Source: Cytophagales bacterium (lineage in GTDB: Bacteria > Bacteroidota > Bacteroidia > Cytophagales > Bernardetiaceae). From it: a stretch of DNA of 54,778 nt. The stretch is from positions 1-54,778 of the forward strand of contig RDZD01000030.1 in NCBI GenBank assembly GCA_004293815.1, given 5' to 3'. Made by a program: the position numbers and the translations under genes. Of the stretch, positions 16,700-24,318 are shown one piece after another; the stretch's first letter is position 1; each line of letters opens with the position of its first letter. The notes beneath the pieces are model-generated. The model made no database searches, had not been told where the DNA came from, and saw only the letters and a list, made by a program, of their open reading frames with translations.

Positions 16700-17007
16700 A
16701 AATAGTTGATATTTAACATGAGATAGACATTGAAATAACTGTACAATGATATCAATTATTAATTGTTGTAAGCAAGTTTTAATCAATTTAAATTTAAAAA
16801 TAATAAGAATAGTTATATGAAAACATCAATAAATTATAAAAAAATTGCTAGCGCGTTTTTTTTAATCAAAATCATTGAAAAATAAGGACTGACCTACGCA
16901 TTTTAATCTAATGCTGAGGAACGCAAATTTTTTTGAGTGCGCAAATCCATCAATTAAGAACCCCAACCAATTTTCATGTATATCAATAATTTTGTCCAAA
17001 CAACATT

Positions 17008-17037
17008 TTTGGCTCTGTTTAAAATGATATACCTTTG
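17008..17037 (+). promoter_or_regulatory. Bacteroidota promoter of the methyltransferase gene
   Basis: TTTG (17008-17011), an 18-base spacer and TACCTTTG (17030-17037) fit the TTTG/TAnnTTTG consensus. Transcription would begin near 17043, which rules out the upstream TTG at 17035 as start and supports ATG at 17080. Confidence 0.7.
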
Positions 17038-17079
17038 CAGTATGGTAATGGTCTTATTACAAAAACTAACCGCGGGCTT

Positions 17080-17910
17080 ATGAACTTTCATGACATAGCA
17101 GACAATATAGAGCAAAGAGAAGGGGTATGGTATGCCAAAACACAATCTTCTGTTTCCTATCCGAGTGATGCCACCTCGATTTATTTTGAAATAGAAGAAA
17201 ATAGCTTTTGGTTTAAGCACCGCAATGATTGTATTACGACTTTAGTAAAAAATTACAGCCCCAAGAGCGTTTTTTTTGATATTGGTGGAGGCAATGGGTT
17301 TGTTTCAAAAGGTCTGCAAAATGCAGGTATTGAGGTAGTTTTAGTAGAACCTTCGGCTCTGGGTGTAAATAATGCCTTCAAGCGCAGACACATCAAGAAC
17401 GTAGTTTGCAGCACGCTTGATGATGCTCATTTCAAGCCCGAAAGCATACCAGCGGCAGGACTTTTCGATGTTATTGAACATATTGAAGACGACACGGCAT
17501 TCCTACACAACCTTCATCGTTATATTAGTCCAAACGGTTATCTTTATACCACCGTGCCCACCTATCAATGGCTTTTTTCAAAGTTTGATACAGAGGCGGG
17601 GCATTACAGACGTTATACCAAAACCTCTTTTGATAAACTTTTGGCAGCTGCAGGCTTTAAGCTGATGTATGGGACTTATATCTTTAGATTGCTGCCTTTG
17701 CCTATTTTCTTGACGCGTACACTGCCCTCAAAAATAGGTGCTCAAAAGCTCTTTTTGAATGAAAGCGTTCAAAAAGACCAACACGGCACAAAAAAAGGTT
17801 TACTGACTCAGTTGGCTAATCCACTTTGGCAAAGTGAACTGAAAAATATAGAATTATTGAAGCCAATGTCTTTTGGTGGAAGCTATTTGGCTGTAGCTAA
17901 AAAAAGGTAA
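17080..17910 (+). CDS. SAM-dependent methyltransferase
   Basis: 276 residues from ATG at 17080, chosen because the promoter box covers the longer alternative start. It is a class I Rossmann methyltransferase: SVFFDIGGGNGFVSKGL (motif I), VVLVEPS (motif II), then GLFDVIEHIEDD and a post-motif region YISPNGYLYTTVPTYQWL. Members of this Methyltransf_23 group modify diverse small molecules or glycans; the acceptor cannot be told. It is monocistronic, followed by a weak AT-rich hairpin near 17978-18003. Confidence 0.88.
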   Translation: MNFHDIADNIEQREGVWYAKTQSSVSYPSDATSIYFEIEENSFWFKHRNDCITTLVKNYSPKSVFFDIGGGNGFVSKGLQNAGIEVVLVEPSALGVNNAFKRRHIKNVVCSTLDDAHFKPESIPAAGLFDVIEHIEDDTAFLHNLHRYISPNGYLYTTVPTYQWLFSKFDTEAGHYRRYTKTSFDKLLAAAGFKLMYGTYIFRLLPLPIFLTRTLPSKIGAQKLFLNESVQKDQHGTKKGLLTQLANPLWQSELKNIELLKPMSFGGSYLAVAKKR

Positions 17911-18337
17911 CTTCTTAGAAATACACTACTGAGATTGCCTGATAATGATTGAAAGCTTAACTTAAAAAGCGAAACCTAAAATCAACAAGAGGTGATTTTT
18001 TTGTAGTTTAATACCAAAAAATATAAGAATATCCATAAATGAAACTTGGCTGAGCAAGTTTATTTTTATTGGACGCTAGAAAGCAATAATTATCTAAAAA
18101 AACATGACATTTTTGCAACTATTAGCTTATACAAAGGGTCATTTATAGTAACCGTTCAAACTATGCAATCTATAGTTTTATTATGAGTTACTAGGTCACG
18201 AGTTCTCTGTTCAAACAGTCTTTCTGATTTGAATCGATAAGGCTCTGTGCTGTATTTGACACCAAAACAACACGCAAATTAGAAAAAAAGAACTAACTTG
18301 CAGCGGTTTTGGGTTATTTCTTTTCAACTTAAGGTTT
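17911..18337. other. Intergenic region, 427 bp
   Basis: AT-rich DNA between the methyltransferase and the LRR gene. A short AT-rich inverted repeat followed by seven T (about 17979-18003) could weakly terminate the methyltransferase transcript. I see no ORF with protein-like composition, no tRNA and no exact TAnnTTTG box near the LRR start. Confidence 0.5.
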
Positions 18338-21300
18338 ATGAATAAAGCATCGGGCTTCTTTTTAGGCGTGTGCCTACTATGCCTCACTCTCACCGCGCAG
18401 GCCCAAAGTGCGGATTCTTTGCGAATGGTAGATTTCTATACAAAATCTAACGGCAGCTCTTGGATAAAAAAGAAAAACTGGCTTTCTAGCGACAGTGCCT
18501 ATAAAAAATGGTTTGGCTTAAAAGTAAACGCGGCCAACCGAGTTACCTCTATTGTATTGCCACAAAATAATTTAACTGGTCAGATAAGTCCTGAAATCAA
18601 GGATTGTACAGAGTTACGAACGCTCAATTTGGCACAAAATGGATTAGGCGGAGACATACGCTGGCAAATATTCAATCCGCCAAACATTGAGCGCATTAAG
18701 TTAGATTCCAACTTTTTTACAGGCTCTGTTCCTGCTCAGGTGCTTACAGCTTACAATCTTCGCGCTTTGTATCTAAGTGTAAACAGTCTCAACAGTATTC
18801 CCGCCGCAGTGGCCTCCATGCCTTACTTAGATACGCTGGATCTCACTAACAACTTTTTTACCTTTGATGATATTCGCTATTTGCTTGGGGGCGGTATTAA
18901 CGTCCTACGCTACGTACCACAAAGGCGAGTGGGCGACTTACTCAACGTTACGGTTATCAAAAGCCAAACTTATAGCTTAGATGCCATCGTGACAGACATG
19001 GGCAGTACTTACCAATGGTTTAAAGACGGAGTAGCTATTGCAGGTGCTACCTCACGTGTCTATACCATCATAGACGCAAAGTTTAGCGATGCAGGCACTT
19101 ATTATTGCAACATCAAAAATCCCGATGTACCCGCTCTTACGCTGCAACGCAACAATATCAATATTACCATAGACAACAGCGTGGACAGAACCAAAGATTC
19201 TCTCGCACTGGTGTTGTTTTATAACTCAACCAATGGCAGCAAGTGGACCAACAAAAATAACTGGCTAACAGGCAGATTAAATACATGGTATGGTATTACG
19301 ATGTCCCCAGAAAACCGCGTGATTGCTTTGGAGCTGCCCAACAACAATCTGGAAGGAGTCATTACGTCGGCTATTTCACAAGTGGAAATGTTAGAAACAA
19401 TTAATCTAAGCCAAAATAAACTCTATGGTGAGCTGCCTGACAATATCAGAGACTTGCCAAGACTCAAAACCCTTGTTTTGAGTCAAAATCAGCTGACAGG
19501 TGGTTTGCCTAATCTCAGCCCGCTCTTGCAGTTAATAACTTTAGATTTGTCCAACAATAAATTTTCGGGGGGCTTACCAAGCGGTTTTGGCAGCTTGGAT
19601 AATCTCAGTATCTTGCTACTTGGTGGGAATAGTTTTACGGATGTCAATTCAGCAGGTCTTACGGGAATGGCTGCGCTGAGTAGGCTAGATTTAGCTGCTA
19701 ATGCTCTCACCTCCCTCCCCAAGCTTAAGACGATCACCACACTCACTCAGCTTTCCGTGCAAAGCAATAAGCTTTTGTTTGATGATATTTATCCCAATTT
19801 AGGCATTACGTCTTTTAGTTATTCGCCCCAAGCCAAATTAGATAATTCAGAGCTTGTCTTTGCGGTTGAGAATGCTGCACTAGAATTTAAAGTTAGTTTA
19901 GATTCCCCACTTTATAAATACCAGTGGTTTAGAAATGACAAGATATTGCCCGACCAAACATCACCCAAGCTGCTTATTAGCATGGCCAAAGAAAAAGACG
20001 AAGGCTCTTACCATGTGGCTATCTCTGATTCCTTGGTGCCAGGTTTAGTTTTAGAAAGATTGCCCATCAGGCTCTTTGTGACTAGCCCAAGCGAACGCCG
20101 TCAAGATTCTTTGGCTTTGGTAGCACTTTATAATAACACTAATGGCGCATCATGGAAAAGGAATGACAATTGGCTAAGCAGTGAACCTCTGTCGGCTTGG
20201 TTTGGCGTAACGCTCAGCAACGGGCGAGTGGGAAAAGTACAGTTGGGCAATAATAACCTGCGAGGTTCTTTGCCCAATGAGCTAGGCAACTTGTCGGGCT
20301 GTGAAACCTTTGATATGGGTCGTAATGTCTTATCGGGCTTTATTCCTGCTACTATGGGCAATATGAGCTTCCTCAAAAACCTGCTGCTTAACGATACCCG
20401 CGACCCTGACGCGCCTAATAATGAGACGCTAGGTTTGCGTGGTGAAGTGCCTTATGCGCTCAATCAGCTCAAGAACCTAAGTGTTCTAGACATTAGTGCT
20501 AACCGTCTGACTTCTCAGCTAGATCTCAGAGAGCTAGATTTTATACAAGAGATAAAAGCCAATGACAATGATTTTGATGTGCTCAACTTGCATCCCAACC
20601 CACAAGCACTCAAAGTTTTAGATTTGAGACAAAACAATTTGGCCAATTTACCAAAGCTGAGCGGTATACCCACCATGCAAGCTTTACTTGTGGACGGAAA
20701 CCGTCTTACTTTTGAAGATTTAGAGTACAATGTGGGCATACCTATCTTTACCTATGCCCAACAAGCCAAAGTAGGACTGCGCGAAGTTGTGTTGGTTAAG
20801 CCTGGACAGCCCTACAGCTTTTCTGCTGCCACGGGCGGGACTGCCAACATTTATAAGTGGCAAAAAAATGGCAATCCTCTTGCCGGACGTGTGGGCGTAA
20901 CGCTAGGCTCGAGCGCAGCGGAACGCTCAGAGCAAGGTACTTATGAGTGCGTCATTACTAATAGCATTGCCACCAATGCCGCACTGATTACTGAAGTTAA
21001 GATTTTGTTTGTGGTTACAGCCGAGGATATTCGCAAAGATTCTTTGGCCTTAGTTTCTCTCTTTAACGCTACCAATGGCTCTAGCTGGGGTGTGCGTTGG
21101 AACTGGCTGGGCGGCGGTAAGCCCATCACAATATGGGAAGGGGTAAAAACCAACTTGGCTGGTAGGGTAACCTCTATCACTTTGCCCAATAACAGCCTTA
21201 ATGGAACTATTCCGCCAGAAGTTCGCGACTTAGAAGCATTAGAGATACTCAACTTCAATGGAAGTGAAAAGCTGGTTCTCAACAGCGCACTTACCGAACT

Positions 21301-21994
21301 CAAACTGCTTAGAGAGCTAAAACTCAGAAATTCTCGCATAGACTCTCTGGTCAATTTCAAGCTCAATGAAGGACTCAAGGTCTTAGACCTAGGCGGTAAT
21401 TCTTTAGAATTTAATGACTTAGAGCCTTTGCAAAGTCTTAGTTTTATGACTTATGAAAAACAAGATAGTGTAGGTACTGCTTTCAATATTAGACCTGAAC
21501 TTGGCAAAACTTATAGACTTTTTATGCACACACGGGGCGAGGATTTGAGCTTTCGTTGGCTAAAAAATGGAGTACCTATCCCAGATCGCCTTGACAGTGC
21601 TTTTAATTTAACTTTCCGAGCAGAAGCTGATACAGGAATTTATGTTTGCGAGGCTTCAAGCCCATACTTCCCAAAGCTGAAACTCTTTAGCAGGGCTTTT
21701 TATATCAGCTCGTGGGCGGTAGTATCGGGAATGGACAACAACGCCTTGAGCGAAGCGATTACACTCTACCCTAATCCTAGTCAAAGCCAACAAAAAATTT
21801 GTTTGGCTAGCGACTCGCAAAATCTACTGTCTAACGAAGAGCTAGCCCTTTACTCGGCAAGTGGACAGTTTTTACAAAAGCTTAGGCTCGAGGTGGGTGG
21901 CTGCGTTGTACTGCCTCAATTGTCTTCGGGGCTTTATTGGCTCAGAGTAAGCACTCCGAAGGGCTTAGCTATCAAGAAATTTTTAGTAGAGTAG
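18338..21994 (+). CDS. T9SS-secreted LRR and Ig-like repeat surface protein
   Basis: 1218 residues with signal peptide (FFLGVCLLCLTLTAQAQ). Four modules begin near residues 25, 281, 586 and 895. Each has a cap of the type DSLALVxxYNxTNGxSW..NWL followed by plant-like LRRs (LxLxxNNLxGxLPxEl), and each ends in an Ig-like segment (YQWFKDGVAIAGA, YQWFRNDKILPD, YKWQKNGNPLAG, FRWLKNGVPIPD; Cys pairs visible in some). The last about 75 residues are a type A T9SS sorting domain (LYPNPSQSQQK ... GLYWLRVSTPKG ... KKFLVE). Expected fate: Sec export, then T9SS passage to the cell surface or medium. An adhesion or ligand-binding role is plausible but unproven. It is transcribed alone. Confidence 0.9.
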   Translation: MNKASGFFLGVCLLCLTLTAQAQSADSLRMVDFYTKSNGSSWIKKKNWLSSDSAYKKWFGLKVNAANRVTSIVLPQNNLTGQISPEIKDCTELRTLNLAQNGLGGDIRWQIFNPPNIERIKLDSNFFTGSVPAQVLTAYNLRALYLSVNSLNSIPAAVASMPYLDTLDLTNNFFTFDDIRYLLGGGINVLRYVPQRRVGDLLNVTVIKSQTYSLDAIVTDMGSTYQWFKDGVAIAGATSRVYTIIDAKFSDAGTYYCNIKNPDVPALTLQRNNINITIDNSVDRTKDSLALVLFYNSTNGSKWTNKNNWLTGRLNTWYGITMSPENRVIALELPNNNLEGVITSAISQVEMLETINLSQNKLYGELPDNIRDLPRLKTLVLSQNQLTGGLPNLSPLLQLITLDLSNNKFSGGLPSGFGSLDNLSILLLGGNSFTDVNSAGLTGMAALSRLDLAANALTSLPKLKTITTLTQLSVQSNKLLFDDIYPNLGITSFSYSPQAKLDNSELVFAVENAALEFKVSLDSPLYKYQWFRNDKILPDQTSPKLLISMAKEKDEGSYHVAISDSLVPGLVLERLPIRLFVTSPSERRQDSLALVALYNNTNGASWKRNDNWLSSEPLSAWFGVTLSNGRVGKVQLGNNNLRGSLPNELGNLSGCETFDMGRNVLSGFIPATMGNMSFLKNLLLNDTRDPDAPNNETLGLRGEVPYALNQLKNLSVLDISANRLTSQLDLRELDFIQEIKANDNDFDVLNLHPNPQALKVLDLRQNNLANLPKLSGIPTMQALLVDGNRLTFEDLEYNVGIPIFTYAQQAKVGLREVVLVKPGQPYSFSAATGGTANIYKWQKNGNPLAGRVGVTLGSSAAERSEQGTYECVITNSIATNAALITEVKILFVVTAEDIRKDSLALVSLFNATNGSSWGVRWNWLGGGKPITIWEGVKTNLAGRVTSITLPNNSLNGTIPPEVRDLEALEILNFNGSEKLVLNSALTELKLLRELKLRNSRIDSLVNFKLNEGLKVLDLGGNSLEFNDLEPLQSLSFMTYEKQDSVGTAFNIRPELGKTYRLFMHTRGEDLSFRWLKNGVPIPDRLDSAFNLTFRAEADTGIYVCEASSPYFPKLKLFSRAFYISSWAVVSGMDNNALSEAITLYPNPSQSQQKICLASDSQNLLSNEELALYSASGQFLQKLRLEVGGCVVLPQLSSGLYWLRVSTPKGLAIKKFLVE

Positions 21995-22065
21995 TAAGTG
22001 CTCTTTTAACTCTGTATTGACCAGAAGCATATTTTTGCATGCAATGATGAACGGGAAATATTTTT

Positions 22066-22073
22066 TATATTTG
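22066..22073 (+). promoter_or_regulatory. Exact -7 element directly before the GNAT start
   Basis: TATATTTG fits TAnnTTTG and ends 5 bases before the ATG at 22079. With the usual 4-7 base distance to the transcription start, the mRNA would begin at or next to the ATG, meaning a leaderless message. Confidence 0.5.
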
Positions 22074-22078
22074 TCGCC

Positions 22079-22507
22079 ATGATACATATCCAGCAAATTG
22101 ATTCGGAAGCCTTGTTGAGCATGGCTTTTCAAATACGACACGATGTGTTTGTAATAGGTCAGAATGTGCCGCATGAGGAAGAATATGATGCTCATGAGAA
22201 AAGCTCTACCCATTATTTAGCCTTTTGGGATACGACTCCCGCAGGCACAGCGCGATGGCGATTTACAGAAAAAGGTATCAAGTTAGAACGGTTTGCGGTT
22301 TTAGAGAAGTTTAGAGAGCGTGGTGTGGGTGCAGCTCTTTTGCTTGCTGTTCAGTCTGATGTGGAAAAGCATCGTAAGACAGCACAGGTATACTTGCACG
22401 CTCAGACACACGCCATTAAGTTTTATGAACGTTTCGGGTTTATCAAAACTGGGTCGCTTTTTTATGAATGCGATATTCCCCATTATAAAATGATTTGGCA
22501 AGATTAA
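22079..22507 (+). CDS. GNAT-family N-acetyltransferase
   Basis: 142 residues with a GNAT fold: an N-terminal FQIRHDVFVIGQNVPHEEEYD helix-strand region as in ElaA/YjcF-like proteins, the central KLERFAVLEKFRERGVGAALL with the acetyl-CoA pyrophosphate loop (RxxGxG/A), and FYERFGFIKTG near the end. It transfers an acetyl group from acetyl-CoA to an unknown amine. It stands alone with a -7 box abutting its ATG. Confidence 0.9.
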   Translation: MIHIQQIDSEALLSMAFQIRHDVFVIGQNVPHEEEYDAHEKSSTHYLAFWDTTPAGTARWRFTEKGIKLERFAVLEKFRERGVGAALLLAVQSDVEKHRKTAQVYLHAQTHAIKFYERFGFIKTGSLFYECDIPHYKMIWQD

Positions 22508-22726
22508 ATTCTTGATTATCAGTATAATAAAATTTTGTAGGTTGGGAGAAAGCTACCTCTGGACGAGCGTGTTGTGTTAGCATCAAAGATAGATTTTGTA
22601 ATATATTGAGTTTTTTTTTGATAGTGAGCAACCTTTCAAAGGTCTTTATCATCTTTTAGTCAGAAGTTTAAAATCAACATCTTTCTAACAAACACAGAAA
22701 TTCAAACACAATCAAAATAACTGTCT

Positions 22727-23971
22727 ATGAAAACCTCAGCAAAAGTAATCGCAATTTCAGTTCTAATCATCTTGGGCTTTTTGGGCTTAAGTATTAAGAG
22801 TATGGCGCAGCAGTTTGTGAACGCTGGCAAAATATGGCAAGACGAAAGTCATATTTACGTCAATATAGTGGATAAAGGTATTTTAGTTATAGAAAACTAC
22901 GATCCGCGCAATCCAAAGAAAGTAGGCTTCATAGACGTGCCAGGTAACATTGACTTAGCCATTTCTGGTACTACACTTTATGCCAACAGCTTTAATGATT
23001 TGGTAACTATAGATATCACTGATCTCAAAAATGTACAAGAGAAAAGCCGCATACCAGGTGTGTTTTCTCAAATCCCACGCAACAGTGTCAATGGCAGTGC
23101 GGTGGCTTGGCGTACAGGCAGCGAAATGGAAAATGCACTAAGTAACATTTTGAATGGTCTTACCAATAACCGCCTGAATCTTGGTAACTTAGGCAATACC
23201 AACAATGGTTTGATTGGTGGCGGACTCACTGGTAATGGCCTTATGGGCAATGGCATGGTGGCGATGAACCAACCCAATCAGACGGGGAATGCTGGCTCTA
23301 AAGGTGGCTCTATGGCTTGCTTCACGCTTTCAGGCAAACACCTCTATGCAATAGATAGCCGTAACCTCTATGCGTTTGACCTTACCAACCCACACGAACC
23401 TAAGCGCAATGCTGCTCCTGTGCAAGTAAATTTTGACATTGAAACAATCTTTCCGAGCGGCGACAAACTCTTTATCGGTTCACAGTCTGGTATGTACATT
23501 TACAGCATACAAAACCCTGAGCAGCCAGTTCGTCTGGGACGCTATGAGCATACACGCAGCTGTGACCCTGTCGTAGTGGAAGGCAACTACGCTTATGTAA
23601 CGCTTCGTAACGGCAACGACTGCGACGGTCAAGTGAACCAACTTGATGTGATTGACATCAGCAACCCTTCACGTCCTCGCAAAATTGTAACACACAACAT
23701 GACTAACCCACACGGTTTGGCTATAGACAACGGTACACTCTTTATCTGTGATGGCAGAGATGGTCTCAAAGTATTTGACGCAAAAGATCCTTATACCATC
23801 AAAAGAAACCAAATAGGACATTTCCAAGGAATTACAGCTTATGACGTTATTCCTGTAAGTCTTCAAAAGCGACTCGTTATGGTGGGCAGTAACCAAATAT
23901 TCCAATACGATTATAGCAACCCTAGCAATGTACAGCTCTTAAGTACTATCAATGTGGGTGTCATCAACTAG
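22727..23971 (+). CDS. LVIVD-repeat beta-propeller exported protein
   Basis: 414 residues with a signal sequence (VIAISVLIILGFLGLSIKSMAQ). Repeated LVIVD-type blades are visible: KGILVIENYDPRNPKKVGFI, DLVTIDITDLKNVQEK, NLYAFDLTNPHEPKR, GMYIYSIQNPEQPVRLG, NQLDVIDISNPSRPRKI and GLKVFDAKDPYTIKR. This predicts a propeller of six or seven blades located in the periplasm or at the surface. An Asn/Gly-rich insert (about 140-195; repeats such as NNGLIGGGLTGNGLMGNGM) interrupts the second or third blade, probably as an exposed loop. Function is unknown. It is followed at once by a strong terminator. Confidence 0.88.
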   Translation: MKTSAKVIAISVLIILGFLGLSIKSMAQQFVNAGKIWQDESHIYVNIVDKGILVIENYDPRNPKKVGFIDVPGNIDLAISGTTLYANSFNDLVTIDITDLKNVQEKSRIPGVFSQIPRNSVNGSAVAWRTGSEMENALSNILNGLTNNRLNLGNLGNTNNGLIGGGLTGNGLMGNGMVAMNQPNQTGNAGSKGGSMACFTLSGKHLYAIDSRNLYAFDLTNPHEPKRNAAPVQVNFDIETIFPSGDKLFIGSQSGMYIYSIQNPEQPVRLGRYEHTRSCDPVVVEGNYAYVTLRNGNDCDGQVNQLDVIDISNPSRPRKIVTHNMTNPHGLAIDNGTLFICDGRDGLKVFDAKDPYTIKRNQIGHFQGITAYDVIPVSLQKRLVMVGSNQIFQYDYSNPSNVQLLSTINVGVIN

Positions 23972-23999
23972 AGGCAAACTAAAAACCGTTCATTATTCA

Positions 24000-24036
24000 C
24001 AATCAAGGCAGCTATAAAGCTGCCTTGATTGTTTTT
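24000..24036 (+). terminator. Strong terminator after the LVIVD gene
   Basis: A perfect 14-bp stem (24000-24013 with 24018-24031; arm CAATCAAGGCAGCT) has a 4-base loop and five T after it. Confidence 0.95.
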
Positions 24037-24318
24037 GAGGCGGACAGGATTTGCCCTATTGGCGCAGCTGTATAGTGGAACTAGTTTAGAATATGCTGCA
24101 TCAAGCCTAAAAGCAGTCCAAGGCTTTGGGACGGCGTTGAGTGGATCATAAAAAAATCTTTCATACGTCTCTTGAGCAAAGGCTATTTTTATAGAATGCT
24201 AGAAACGTAAAATTTGCATATATAAAAAAAAAAAGCGTTGTTTGCTTTATCAAACAAATAAACTGATTCTGAAAGCGCATTCATTTTTGAAAGCCGCTTT
24301 GTAGCCAACACAAGAGCA
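24037..24318. other. Intergenic region before the TIR gene
   Basis: The rest of a 347-base gap. It has an A-run (24225-24234) and a small inverted repeat GTTTG/CAAAC around 24241-24255, but no gene and no exact TAnnTTTG element. CCGCTTTG at 24295-24302 is the nearest approximation to a -7 box. Confidence 0.4.

Noticed and set aside
16700..16786. Upstream extension of MscL
   Set aside because: MGFLKDF is the canonical start; the extension reads through AT-rich leader.
23972..24318. Possible degenerate gene or defence-island boundary before the TIR gene
   Set aside because: No direct repeats, tRNA end or integrase remnants were found; only a terminator and AT-rich DNA.
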